In this document: piece after piece, positions 1 through 24,700 of the stretch
How the letters are laid out: every line of letters begins with the position of its first letter
Numbering within the stretch: position 1 is the stretch's first letter
Source of the DNA: Litomosoides sigmodontis
Lineage: Eukaryota; Nematoda; Chromadorea; Rhabditida; Onchocercidae
Direction: 5' to 3'
Length of the DNA: 64,000 nt
Assembly (NCBI GenBank): GCA_963070105.1
Contig: OY718805.1
Coordinates: 9,893,652-9,957,651, forward strand
Position numbers and translations under genes: made by a program
Notes under the pieces: model-generated
What the model was told of the DNA's origin: nothing
Database searches by the model: none
The model's input: the letters and a program-made list of their open reading frames with translations, nothing else

Positions 1-2304
1 ATTAGCGTGAAATTAATGAAACAGCTAGCCACTGGGACTTACCCTACCCACCTTGTAAAGAACAGGATAGTCGCTTGAGTTGCGCAATGTTATTGTTGAT
101 GAAGCACCTAACTTTAGCTGAAAAATTTATCCCCTAATTAATTCATGCTTTTTTTTTTAAATAAAATGTTTAATTTACTGCAGGAGATGAGCAATGGCAT
201 TTTTTTTACGGAGACATTAAGCATATCTGATATGTGGTTGCCACCGAAACTGATAGCATAGATATTTGGTACTTCGACGAAATGAACATAAACTTGCAAG
301 TGATCGAAAATTAACACGCATACTTACTTAACAATTGCTGCAAAATTAGACGCTTCTCTGATGAGAAGATTTAAATCAAATTTTAGCTTTCGCATGCGTT
401 GCTTTTCATCTCATTCGGTGCAATTTTTAAGTGTCCAATTACTTGGATAACAAATTTAATAACCGAATGGAAAAACTTTCGAATAGTTTATTCGCATATT
501 TTCTTAGCATTGCCTAATTACAGCACTGCGACACTAAATCAGTTGCATTGAAATCACTAATTGCTTACAGTAATTACAGTGGGCAGCACATGAAATCCGT
601 TATAATTGCTAGGCATTTTTGGAAATTCCTCCATGCCAAATGTTTCAGTTACACCATTCTCACTCATTAAAATTTTAAAAAATGATATTTAACGGAAAAT
701 TTCAACTGTATTTATCAATCTTAATGCGATGAAAATTTAATGAATCAAGAATTTTCATCCATTATTTGTGATGGAAATGAACTTTGCTTATGCAATAAGA
801 CAAAAAAAACACATGTAAACTTACGTGCTAAAATTTTAAAATGATGTTAACCAAAGATAAAATGTACGTGTGGTACTAATAGCAAGGGAAATAAAGGATT
901 ATGGAATGATGGATGAGATTTCTAAACATATGCGTTACGTGTACACATGCAAAGTTATTTTAACTAGCGCTAGATTCTCGTTCCTTAAAGACACCTTTGA
1001 TGATTGCTTCTGAAGTTGCCGTCATTAGCAAATTGCCCGTTGCTGTCCATAAATGATGTTGGATAAATGCTCGACCGCATTCTGAAAATCCATTCACAAC
1101 TGATCGATGAATTACTCAAATGAAACACACACGCATTGTATTGTTACAATGGAATAAATGATTATTTAATTTGAAATTTGAAACATTTCACAGAATATTT
1201 CCAATAATTCCAGTAAACAACAACTTATGATTTTTAAAAAAAAAACAAAAGAAATAACAAATTCAATATAAAAATGACCATTTTATATTTTGATAATTCA
1301 CTAATTAGTCCAAATATTTACAGTAAAATAAGGAAATCATAATTACTGATACTAATTGCTTTAGAGAAAGTGTAATTGGTATTGGAAAAGTGCATTCTTT
1401 ACTTGCAATGGAAAAGTGATTCTCGCATAGGAGCCACTCATTGCTATCGATGTCATTGCTATGAATCCACAAGCAGAAATCGAGTGGTAGCAACTGGGTT
1501 GGTGAGAAACCACGGCTAAAACATATTCAGGTTTCCTCAAAATTTGATTTTTCAGCTTTCCACTTTAGGATTTAGAGCAACAACCGATCACATCAAGCGT
1601 GAGTCACGCAACTAAACAAACTGGTAAAGTTTACAATTTCAAAATGACACGGATAGTTCGTAGTTATACTGTGTACACAAATTACATCAGTATATTATGC
1701 ATATTGCAAATAACTGTAAATGAGAATAAATCATTGAGATGTTGGATTCAATCAAACCTGATATGATATCGTAACATGGATGGCAGGAAGGTTGTTTCCA
1801 CAAAATATGATGCTAACAATTTATGAAAATTTAAATTTTCATCTGCAAATTCAAACAATAGCAACAAATTTCAATCTAATTTTACTCCAAAGAGAAAAAA
1901 ACAATTGGCAAAAAATTAAAATGCGAAGAAGTTTGTTTGTTAAAACAAATATCTACCAATTTTTTGCTTTGTTTTAGCCCAGATTTTAGTATAAAATCCT
2001 TTCATTGTTGCGAGTGCAAACGAATCAGCGTCCACAATACGAATCTGCAATATTCCCACATCTCATATGTTATCAGCAAATTTGCAGGAATAAAAATAAC
2101 GCAACGTACAAACGTACGTGAATTATTTGATAGCTGGAATAACGTGAAAACGATAATTTTCCATTTCAATTTTATAATTTTAGTGGAAAAGAAGTTATTG
2201 CAAATGTTGGAGTGAAATTATGATTGAGGAGAAGAGTGGATAAATCAATATTTTCATTAGTACTGAAAAATTATTGTCGAAATAAGTGAGATGAGTGAAC
2301 GTAC
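1..2304. other. AT-rich stretch, no supported gene
   Basis: I see no reading frame with splice signals and family resemblance here. Short open frames are compatible with chance in AT-rich DNA. The stretch may contain downstream exons or the 3' UTR of the minus-strand candidate gene that begins to be visible at 2305, but I could not identify them. Confidence 0.5.
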
Positions 2305-2858
2305 GTCAAAGATATCATTGATAGGATCCAACAATATAGCATTAGCGTATTCGTGAGTCTCAAGTGACGTTGGGAATACTTCTTCGTCCTTACTTTCGAG
2401 GAGCTGCTGAAGTACCTCCGATAGCGAATTGCAGAAGTCAGGCATCGGTGTTACAGGCATGTGACACTGATGCGCTATCGATTCCCGGCAAGACTGTGAG
2501 AAAATTTCAACAATTCTAGTCAGCAGCCTTGTAGAATTTACAAGTATTACCTGGCAAGACTTGCTAATTCACTTTTTTTTGTTGAATTGAAACAATGCTG
2601 CACACAACCACTGCTACTACTACTTCGTCGTTATTTTCTTACTCAAAAAAGTTCGAAGATTAGGCGTCATGCCACCTATACACGCTAAAATAAAATTTCT
2701 TAACTGTATAAAATGATGTTGAAATACTACCTCGTGAAATGAAACTTCTGATTTCACTGCTAATTTACCACCTTGTGTTATTTCAACTTCTCGAACACAT
2801 GAATCACTACCTGTATGAACATCTTCTACCTGATACAAAAGTGGTGACGATCCAGCTA
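2305..2858 (-). CDS. Partial unknown protein, two phase-compatible exons
   Basis: Two minus-strand exons fit together. The first, 2858 down to 2731, follows a TTTCAG acceptor, begins in phase 1 and ends before a GTAGT donor in phase 0. The second, 2493 down to 2305, follows a TCTCACAG acceptor and ends at a GTACGT donor in phase 0. Together they give about 105 residues containing stretches such as ESKDEEVFPTSLETHEY and NAILLDPINDIFD, acidic and not low-complexity. The first and last exons are not identified; a possible short first exon begins near 3019. I do not recognise the family. Coding-like composition and matching phases support a real gene, but no homology does. Confidence 0.45.
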
Positions 2859-14108
<11,250 letters not shown>

Positions 14109-14754
14109 AAACAGATATTAAAACTGAAACAGCGAATTAAACGAAATAACTTTTTAAATACTACGATTTTCACAAAGATCGATTTTCGCAATCTAGATAG
14201 AACAGAGCGTACATCCTAATTTAAATAAAAAATGTCTTCCGCTACAATCTACCATTTCTCCAAGGGTTCGAGTACGTATCCTTTTGTGTAAGAAGTAACA
14301 CGTTCCCACTTAGACGCTTTTTCCAATAGACCTTCTTTTTTAATTTGTCACCTGAATCAGTTTAAAATAAACCAAAGCAGAGCCCTCGATATAAAATTTC
14401 AAAAAAAAGTGAAGACCAAGCAAAAAATTTAGTTTATATTGGAGAGGAAATAAAATTTTGAACCCAACTAGAGAAGATAGTAAACCTTTGGTCAAGTATT
14501 GGACTGTATATTCTCATCCAATATAAACTAAAAAATCTAGAATTCTAAATATAATTACCGAAATATGCATATGCAAAGCGAAGTTACGACCAACTCTCAA
14601 ATCATGCAAAGCTATTAAAAAGTATGTCATCGATAAGAGGTTGCCGTACAGTGCCAAAAATATATTCACATCTATGAAATATGTTTTTATGGTTTATAAT
14701 AAAACACTCAACAATGACAAGATGATATTTTACAATTTATGGATTATCACCTTA
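14109..14754. other. Spacer between MRPL37 and PGGT1B
   Basis: About 650 bp between the MRPL37 stop and the PGGT1B start, both on minus. It holds an inverted repeat (14428-14532) and no coding frame I can support. The spacing would be long for a compact operon but does not exclude co-transcription with trans-splicing. Confidence 0.6.
14428..14532. repeat. Inverted repeat with 16-bp perfect arms
   Basis: TTTAGTTTATATTGGA at 14428-14443 is repeated as its exact reverse complement at 14517-14532, leaving a loop of about 73 bp. A transcript could fold into a hairpin, or this could be a relic of a small inverted-repeat element. No target-site duplication is obvious. Confidence 0.75.
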
Positions 14755-17496
14755 TCATCTTACCAACAATAAAGCCAAAAATTTCCTAAAAGTATCCACA
14801 TTTAACTCTTTGACTGCGTCGAGGTTTTCCGTAAATTTCCCACACTTATACAATTGAAGGCCTGGAAAAAGCAAAGACGGAGTCATTGTTAATTTTAAGA
14901 ATAACAAAGCTCAACTTGTCCTGACAAGTTTGAAGTTTTCATCGGAATAAAGAACATTAACAAGAACTATTCTACCTGGTTCAATCCAAGCAACATTTTT
15001 ATGCCGACTGTTGGCCTCTAAATCAAGTGTGTTCAACTGGAACACCACCAAATCCAATCGACCATTAACAAGTTGTACAGCACGTGTAACAACTGGATTA
15101 CTTGCAAGATTTTCAAAATCTGATTGGCCATGTCGTGTTGCCTGTGCTACCGCCGCCCCAAAGCAAACCATTATTGCTTTAGCAGCTAACTGTTCGCTAG
15201 AAAAATGTTGTTGCTAAGCATAATTACATTATATAGATTTCATTTCATCACAAGATAAGAATCATTTTCAACTTATAAAGAAATATTCATTCAGTATTCC
15301 AGAAGTCGAACCCCATAAACTAAGCTCATTTCAATGTAAAATTTGGAATAATGGACTCTAGCGCTTATTTTTCGATGATGACTCACAATTCGCAACATCC
15401 TACTTGCCATATTTTTGGCAATAAAAAACAGGAAAATTTTACTCAGGAACATATATTTACTTTCACTTATATGGGCCACTCACTCTTTGAAAAAGAACCT
15501 ATTATATGAAGCAGTGTATTAAAACGCAAAAATAAGACCGATAGTAACAAATATATACACCGGTATAACTTACACTGTCCAAGGATATTTTTGGTTTTGT
15601 TCATGACACCACAATATTGTATCGATAAAAAGATTTTCCTTGGCTCGCGGTAGTACCACGCTCTCATTATAGATATGATCCGAAGTGAGATCAATTCGAG
15701 GATTGATTGGTGTTGTGTTTGGTACCCGCATGTTACTTAATCTATAAGGAAAAAGAACTGAAAGTTTTATAGCCACAATTCCATATAACTTGTACATTTT
15801 ATATGACAGTTGCGTTTTCCGAGATACTTTAAGATACCATAGAAAAAAAAGACATTCAACCAAATATATCGAACTTGCGAAAGACATTTGTTTTTCGGAA
15901 CAGTGCACAAATTCGCATTGCTAGATTAAAATTAACTTGAAATTCTGCGAATTTAATCAGCGAAAATTACCCTGAAGCTTTCGTCCATGGTGTAATAGGT
16001 TCTGAAGATTGAACAATTATATGAGGTTCTGATCGAATAACGAATGGAATCTTTCCATTTTTTGTACTGTCAACTTGCTCAACTCGTAACATTGCACTTA
16101 ACGGTTCATCACGATCATATCTAAAACTAATTTCATGCTTTCAGCTGCACATGATCGAATAAAAATGAATCTAATTTCGCATAAATTTTTTTCCTATTGA
16201 TATGCAAACATTTTATAACTAATAACAAATTATTAGGCATACCTAAGGTTCAATAATTGCGAGTGTTGTAAAGCCATAAGATGCGCAGCTCGAAATAGAT
16301 TATCCAAAATTATTTTCCTGAAATACCAATGTAACTTTCAAAGTCGTCTCACAAGAAATGAAGCTGTGACGTTATCTGAAAATGGATACCAAATAGACTG
16401 AAATGCAAGCAGTAACTTGTTGGAAAAGCTTGTTCATAATACGGAAAATTCTAAAACTCTTTTTATTATGCACTACAAGCAAACGCACCCCCTTGTCATT
16501 ATCGGAGTACCGTATACACGATATGGATAATAATTTGTCCAAAAAAAGACAGGATCAAAAAGACGAGGCAATTTTTCCAATGTTGGATCATACCGTTCGC
16601 CATGCATTATACAATCACTTAGATGGTCTTCGAAATGTTCAGGTAATGGTATTTTGGAAGCCTATAATAGCAAAATTACTAAACGTGTCCAAATTATAAC
16701 ACTACTAATACAGTAATTACATAATCCAAAATAAAAATTGCAACAAAATATCGCAAGCATACCAAATTTAAAATGCTTTCCGGAAAACCAATCCTTTTGA
16801 CTGCTTTCGACAGAGAGCAAGCCTGGTCAATTCCATCAGTAAAAGCTACACTACCGTCAAAAAGGGAGCACGCAACGGATTTATAAAGTGGATGTTCCTG
16901 AAATGCGCATTAAACTGTGCCCACTTTTGCACATCTAATCAAAGATTACGACACTAGGTCTGAAAATAAAAAAAGAAAATCTCTACATTAAGTTGTGGAA
17001 TTCTGTAAGCAGGATGGGGAACAACTGGTAATTCTTGTACTTCTGCTGCAAAAAAGTTCGGATCGTTGGGATCATGTATTTTGATTCCCGCTTCCTGAAA
17101 TTCTAGCAACTTGTTAAAATCAGATTTCGTTCATTATTCAACAAAAGTTAATCCTTTCCATTTTCTTCGTGACAAACAGTTTCCTGCTCAGATCTAAAAT
17201 TACCTATTGTACCAAGAAATTTGAAAAACATCGCAAGAAAGGAAATATTTCATTTATCCAACTAGCTTTTTCCTTGTTTAACAAACATTGAAGAAGGAAC
17301 AAAATCAATTAAACTGGATAATTTTTTCGCCTAAACCCCGTGCTATTTGGAAGAGGATATCTTCCCTCACCCGTACAGCTGGATGAATTGTAAACGCAGG
17401 CATTCTCCGTTTATTCCTTGCGGCCAGTATATTTTTAAATATTCGCGTATCCATTCTTCCCCATTGCTTTTGCGGTTTAAATTTTCGAAATACCAT
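14755..17496 (-). CDS. MRPL37: Mitochondrial large-subunit ribosomal protein mL37
   Basis: Component of the mitochondrial 39S ribosomal subunit, nuclear-encoded and imported. Nine exons: 17496-17371, 17094-16987, 16897-16763, 16661-16489, 16317-16243, 16120-15971, 15741-15574, 15196-14976, 14861-14755. All phases match and give 420 residues (human 423). Landmarks shared with mL37 are EHPLYKSVACSLFDG, the AAKAIMVCFGAAVAQA stretch, LDLVVFQLNTLDLEAN, KNVAWIEPG and the C-terminal DTFRKFLALLLV. The first exon is basic (MVFRKFKPQKQWGR), as expected for mitochondrial import. A TTTACAG about 46 bp upstream of this ATG could be a cis or trans-splice acceptor, so the N terminus is the least certain part; an out-of-frame ATG lies between the two. 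Confidence 0.92.
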
Positions 17497-18709
17497 CTTA
17501 GAAGCTTCACCAAATTCAACATGTACAACCAAAGAAGTCTGTAAATTAAGTTAAATTAAAACAAGCAAAAAAAATTCATTTGAACATGTCTAAAATTTTT
17601 AGCGAAATCATATTATCGTGTCAATTCAGCTAACAAATATTATATGATACAGTGCACATAGCGCAACTATAAAGTGCTGATTACGAGTGAAAAAAATAAG
17701 ACTTAACAGCCGAGTATTCGGATTCAAACAAAGCCTTTGCATTAAGAGATAAAAAAGAAATTAACCGAACATTCCCACGTCTATGTATTTGTTTCTTTCC
17801 ACACCTATCCTAATCTTCCTTTATCCAGAAAATTTATGGACTCCAATTTTCCAAATCCCGGCGCATCCCAACACCTCAAGGCGCAGCAGGTAGACAATGA
17901 ATTAATCGAATTCAACTGTGCATCTGAGAATAACGCATTCCCTATATGCAATTCTGAAGTATCATTTCTTGGATTATGTGTGGTACAACTGATTCTTCAA
18001 TAATTCATTCATTAATATCGAGTTTCACAGCACAATTTCATCAGCTGAGGCTTTGAAAAACCGATTTCGAGAAATTTGTTAATGTTTTTAAATTGAAATT
18101 ATAATTAATAACAGGCAAAATAAATAGCAGTAACCATAGCAACCATGACGTTACATTGTGTGGTGTAAACTGAAAGATATCATTTGACAAGATTGAAAGA
18201 TATAGCCCGATCAATTGCTGCGGTAGTTAAGGTAAGCTTAAATTTCGAAAAATTCAGCCCTTACAAGTTGCTCTTTGAACATCTTTCCTTCTATATTTGT
18301 GGTTTTCATGAGGCAATACCATGTTTCATACAGATATGGACTAGGCATTTTCAGTGAGTAATCAATGAAGTAATTATTTAAAATATTTCACTGAGTAATG
18401 TTTCGATCAAAATCGGCTTTTGCTAGAATTTTGTTAATGTTTCCTCATCGGCCGATTTTATCAACGACCACGTGAAACAGAAAACTCTTGGATTCAAATA
18501 AAAGCGCTCAGGAAAACAGGAATAACAATAGAGAATTGATTCACACTGGTAAATCAGTTGCCAGCATAAATTACAACTTGCCATGCTACCGTACCGTATA
18601 GAAGCCCAACTTACCGTCAGGTTTCCTTTTCAAAACTGTCACCGGGAATTAAGCATTCTTCTTGCACTACTGTGATTGCCGATATCAGTGAAGTGAAGGA
18701 GGAGAGAGA
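17497..18709. other. Divergent intergenic region between MRPL37 and IFT140
   Basis: About 1.2 kb separates two genes transcribed away from each other, so it should carry both promoters. Apart from the X-box-like site at 18130 I see no gene or repeat in it. Confidence 0.7.
18130..18143 (+). promoter_or_regulatory. X-box-like RFX/DAF-19 site upstream of IFT140
   Basis: GTAACCATAGCAAC matches the nematode ciliary X-box consensus RYYNYYWWRRNRAC at 13 of 14 positions, with A instead of a pyrimidine at position 3. RFX-family factors (DAF-19 in C. elegans) activate intraflagellar transport genes, including the IFT140 orthologue che-11, through such sites. It lies 567 bp upstream of the IFT140 ATG, farther than most C. 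elegans X-boxes, but an unannotated 5' exon would reduce that distance. Motif and gene identity agree; binding is inferred. Confidence 0.6.
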
Positions 18710-21700
18710 ATGTCGATGCTAGTGGAGGAGAAGGTTGATGCTAGAAATAGCAATGGTGATGATGATGTTGGTGGAATACAACATGACCTGATGGAGTGGC
18801 ATCCAACGAGTGGACTGCTTGCTCTGACAACATATCGCGCAAATGTCGGAAGTGAAATCACTTTTTTCAACCATCAAGTAAGTACTCATTATTAAGTAAG
18901 TAGTTAGCCAGTGTTTGCATGAATGAAGACGAGAAGTGACAATTGAATTGCTAAACTTGATGACTTATTTTTGCAGAACTTATTTAATCATACGTATTTG
19001 TTTTTGTGCGTCTGACTGAATGCACTACATTTAAATCTGCTTTATGAGCTAATAAAAATTTCAATCATTGGTACTTTCTTTGACTGTATGATCAATTTAT
19101 TGCTCATTTATGCGGTCGGAAAGTGAAGCAAAAAAAAAAAAAAAAGAAGAGTGAAACGTAAGGGACGTAAGGGCGTAAAAATGAGAGCGTCTCAATCGCT
19201 TAGGTATAATCGTACACTAAACTCCTCCAGAATTGTTGACAAAGAAATGAATATTATTTCATTTCATCTCTTATCGAAAAAGCAGTTGGAAAAAAAAATT
19301 CGAATATATCTGAAACATATATGCACACATGCATACTAATTAACAAATTAATTTACATTTTCACATTGTTCTATGAATTCATCAAATGCTTGTGACTACA
19401 TTTGCGAGTACGTGTGCTCCTTTTGCAGGCTAATAAAAGTGCTCGTTTGCCCATTCGTAAAGCTAATGCACGTACAACGTGCATATGCTGGCATCCTACA
19501 ATTGATCTTATTGCAGCATGTTGGGATACCGGTGACGTCACATTCCGCTTTGTTCAAAATGATGAAGGTATAGAGGAAAGGTTTATTAATGAATTACATC
19601 TAAGACATTGTATAATACGTGGGAGTGACGTCATTCACGGCGATAACATATCATGTGATCGTCACAGTTAGTGATCATGAATTTGTAACACTTTCTAACT
19701 CACTGATGCATTTATCAAATAACTAGTAGTGCTGCAAAGATTATCGTAATTATCGTTCAGATTTTTCGCTTCCGACAAGAAGTGCAGCAGATAGGACGAT
19801 GATAAAATGCATGCTATGGAGCGTAAATGAACTTCAAATATGCATTGCTGAAAAGGTGCGGAATAATCCAGCAAAATTATTTAATAACGAATTTTCAGAA
19901 ATTACGAAGCATCCACTTTGCTTACGAAAATTTTTGCAAATTAGCTTTGAGAATAAAGCGAAAGTTAATGATAATTTTGATGATATGAAAACAGAGCGGA
20001 AGCATAGTTCTATGGCGAATTGCAAGGGATAATAGAAAAGGAAAGTTAAAAGTCGTAGTTAGCAGTGCAATCGATGAAGAAGCGAATTGCATGTGTCGAA
20101 AGATATCGAAAAGGTTTCTTTTTTAATTTTAGAAATTTGCTGAAAACATATTTCGGTAGCGACACTTGCTGCGACGATGACAGCTGCATTGGTTCTGATA
20201 ATAGCTATCCTATTGAATGACGATACCTTTATTCCAGTAATACCTGACCTGATAATGATTCGAGGTGTTGTGTATACAGAATTGTGCATTAGCTGTTGGA
20301 GAATACCTCATGCTTGTTAGATTGCTAATTTTGGTCCAATTTAACGGATCAGCTAACAAATTAAATCAAATTTCTCATAACAAGTAAGGTTTGCTTGGGA
20401 ACAACGAAATTCTCTTGCAGCAAATCACGTGCAAGCGAGGACGCTAAACAGGTGAACACGGAGAAATGGGAAAAACCTCATCCTGCAATATCATCGACAG
20501 ATGATGTAATGATACTTGAGATTTGCAAATTATTCAAATTTAAAAATTGCTTCACATTTACCGAAAAAAATAAGGAGGAAGTGATTACGCAACGTTTTAT
20601 TTATTTATTATCAATCAAAATGCAATGCAACTTCTTCGCACATTCTAACATTTCTTGGGTGGAAGAACTTGAAAAAAGAAAGTAGGACAGAAACAAGGAA
20701 AGAGCATACAATGAAATTTGAAGAAATGAATTTGCCGTCTTCAAAGGAAAAGTTTAGGAAAAGATGGTGTCGGCTGAATGTTTCATCATCGGTGGCGCAA
20801 ACGGTGGCATTCACGCCTTTCATCATAACGGAGAAATTCGAGAGATTTATCGGGTTTGAAGCTATTAAATCTTTTACTCGAAATGGTGAAATTACCTGGA
20901 AAATTCCTAAACATTTTCTTCCACTCATAGAAAATGCGAAGTGATTATTGAATTTAATTTGTTAAAGCAAAATGAGTGTTGTTAAGTTGGATAGTGCAGT
21001 GGCACAGCTATTCTATTTGGAAACGAAGAATTTGTTGCTTGTTCTGAGCCAAGAATCATTTCTCCATCAGCTTGTACTGGTCGATGATTGTCAGGTTGAA
21101 GAAAAAATTCGCGTATGTTTTTTTTCCTTCTAAATAAGAAATTTTAAATTTGGAAGGGATTTGAAATAATTTTTTTTTGAAATAGGATTTAGTTTTAGGT
21201 CAAACTAAGCGGAAAATGGTCAAATTTTCAAATGATAACGATAAGAACTGATATGATTGCTATGTGCAATGGTGAAAATGAAATAAAGTACGATATTGGC
21301 TCATACAGTGAAATAAGCGTCATTTGAGTGAGATCAAGTAAAGAGTAATAAGAAATGAAATATATTCCTCCATATTGATTTTTGAATTTCCCTTCATTCT
21401 TTATTAAATTCGTATTTCTTTCAGGTAAAATATTTTACAAATTAAAAGATTTTTAACACGTAAGTTTTCTACAATTGCAGAATTTGGGATTTAAATACCG
21501 ATGAAAATGGAGTTTTATCGCTGAAGACAACAAAAGGTTTCAGTGCGACGGATACTATTACCTGTTTATCATATTCAAATGTGAAAAGTGAATTAGTACG
21601 CCTGTATTTCAAAATGACAGTTTTAGTTATGGAGCGCGTCGTGAATGCTATAAATCACTCAGGCTGTTGCAAAATAGCAACCTGTTTACTTGTTTAGCTG

Positions 21701-24700
21701 CTAGGAGTTTTGTTCTGTCATTTTAAAATGCCTTTATCAATTTTCAGACTGCTTATCAGGTGGGACCGCAACTGGTAAAATTGCCAACTGGCGACGTTGC
21801 CATACAAATGACGAAAAACTTGTTAAGCGATGGATTTTGCAAGATGCAATCATCATTGATTGCAAGGTGAGTTACCTAAGCAAATTTTAGCCTGTCAATT
21901 TCACTTCATACTTTTCAAATTTCGATAAGTTTCGCAGATCAAAATGATCAGTTGGTCAACTATTTCTGGTGTCCTTGCCGTTTCCACAGGAGTTGCTGTG
22001 ACTTTATTGAAAGAACAACCAATCCTTTCACATACAAACGGAAATGTTAGTTAACATACTATTTGAGACCGAAAAAAACACTCTACTGGAACTATCAAAC
22101 ATCTGTTCCGATGTAACATAAAGTCTGTCTTAATAATTAGCAACTTTAATTGTGGTTTAACTCTTCCAGCGGTTTTGCAACAAATTGCCCACTTTTTGGA
22201 TTTCTTTAAATTTTTTTTGCAAAAATTACCTTAAATGAAATCATTTACCACATAAAATTAGACCTAAAATTCTACAGAAGGAATAAGTTTTTATGTACAG
22301 ATAGCGGTGGTACAGTCAAATTCAAAAAAAGTTTCACTGGTATGCTTACAATCAAGCGAACAACACTACATAGAAGCATCGATTATTGTAAAGGGACTTT
22401 ATATGGGTGAAAAACATCTGGCGCTTTGGGACGATCAACAAGTATATGCTACTCAATACTTTTTTGTAAATTAAAAATTTGTTTCTTAAGTTAACTTTTG
22501 CATCATACTTGTCCCTCTCCTACCCCTCCTTCCTCCCTTCCTTTCGTTTGCTATTGCAGCTGTTATGTGAGAGAGGCTTTAGAGAGTGGAATTTGCATGA
22601 ATAAGATGAATTTGATGCAATTTGACCACATCCAATAAAATGTTTCATATCACTGGAAATCGAGCTACTGACTCATTCGATGGTAGCGAAAATCTTTGGC
22701 TATGATTATAGCAGTTAAATTTTCTGTTCAGATATCTCAAATTATTGCGTGTTCCAAATTTTGCTTTACACGTTTTAGATACATTTATACGAGATAATCA
22801 GAAATGAATTGAATGGAAAATTAAACGTTCAGTTGGCGTCAATTTTCAATTGCTCAGCTTCGAACGTTGCTCTATATCAGCAAGAAATTTGGTGCATCGA
22901 AGATGACAAAATTAGAATTAGAACATTTCAAGTCATGCATTCATGAAATTTTTAACTCTTCAATTTTTCTATGAATTTCACAAATGTTACTTTTGTATTT
23001 ACAATATCCCAAAATCAATACGCTGTACCAGGAGGATACAATTGTTGTTAGAAATTTAGTGAATTCCAAAATTATCATTTGTTGTAGTTTTAGGGTACAG
23101 TAAAGCGGGCGATATCGATGCCACAGATGGAGGGTAATCCGATAAAGATGGATATTAATAATTCCTGGCTGTGTATTTCTACTGCTAATGGATTTATACG
23201 CATTTATGATATATCTTCAGGGTATAACATTGAAATGAATTAACTCAGTCCACCTGTTTCACCAAATTTGTATCATCTCAGTTCGTTTCAATTCACTAAT
23301 TCATTTCTTACAGAGAAGCACGCCAGCAATATCACTCAAAATGCATTTCGAAGGCGGTCCGGGACTTTAAATATTTTTTTCGTGTTAAAATTAATAAGTC
23401 GGGCAATCGCGTCAGCTTCACTTACTGCACTGATGATCATAAAAATGTATGAATTAATTATCTCTATGCAATATATACCAATCTAAGCACTAAATATGAG
23501 AGGCGTTAGTTGGGACGATAAGATCGAATAAGCAAAAGTTAAAGTGAGTATTTCAAAGTAATGCACAAATCAAAGATGCAAAAGAATTGCGGATAACTTC
23601 TTTGATTTTTAAGGAATTTATAATTTCTATAGAATTGAAATAGGAGAACAAGGTGCTCTTCGTTGTGATCAACTGATAGAACTAATAATTGAAATTTAGA
23701 TTTATATTTTTAAGGTCTATCCAGGTATTATGGTGTGGGATGCTAATTCCGATATCGTTTCATACTTCAATTTCACTAGCGGAATGACCGACCAACAACA
23801 ATATGAGACAGATAATTCTACACTTCCTGTCAGCAACCGACCAAATACCGCTTTTGTACGGTATGTACTTTTAGCTAATACTAACGCTTACAATTTAACA
23901 TTCACAATTAGTTTTGATGTGATGCTTCAACGCTTAGCTTCCGCTAATATTGCAGTAAGATCGAAAAGGAACAAGCGCGATATCGTCTTCCCAATTACTC
24001 ACCTGGTTTTCATTGTTGGGACAGTAACGATTCACGTTATTTGATATGTGAAGCAAACCATTGCAATCCAAATGTTGTATGCAACTTCCACACTCCAAGA
24101 CAAACTTTTTTTTTTTAACCTTTTTTAAAAGAATCAGCAATGTTATTTGTGATCATAGGATCTGCGTTCGATGTGATAGCTTAAACAGAGTGCTGATATC
24201 GACTATCATCTATCTAATAAAATATAATTTAATTTCCAATTTAGGAACAAAATTACTTGTTATCAATATTTGTAACGTCGGAAGATGGCTTATACATGCA
24301 CGATTTACAGTTAAAACCTAGAAATGCTGAAATGTTACTTGGTTGCACAGTGCCATATATTTACTTCATTCGCAGAGTCAGTTTGCTTTCTTTCATTCCT
24401 CCGAAGTAGTCACAGTAGTCTTCTCGCTGATTGAAATAATTGCAAATGTTGTTCAAGGATAATGGCGAAAACGAAGATGAATGTAACGAAATGAAATTCA
24501 TTGGAAATTTGCTATTACGTCAAATTCTTCACGAATTTATTGGACTTGAGAATGCTACTGATTCAGCAACTAAAGATGTATATTATTGGCTTTCACATTG
24601 TGTCTTATCTTTTCATCTATTAGTTCTTGATTTTTTTACAAAAAAAATAGAGCTGCTACTTTATCTGTTATTGAAAGGAAAGTGCAAATTTTGAAGAAAT

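Noticed and set aside
17497..17532. N-terminal extension of MRPL37 (VVHVEFGEASK) upstream of the chosen ATG
   Set aside because: It has no ATG in frame; it would need an upstream exon joined at the TTTACAG near 17543 that I could not find.
18577..18590. Second X-box candidate CTTGCCATGCTACC nearer the IFT140 start
   Set aside because: At least three mismatches to the consensus, including in the half-site ends; the 18130 site is much better.
22561..22650. Possible extra IFT140 exon after the TATTGCAG near 22560
   Set aside because: Its frame does not match the family; joining 22441 directly to 22779 gives DDQQIHLYEI, which aligns with the human sequence.
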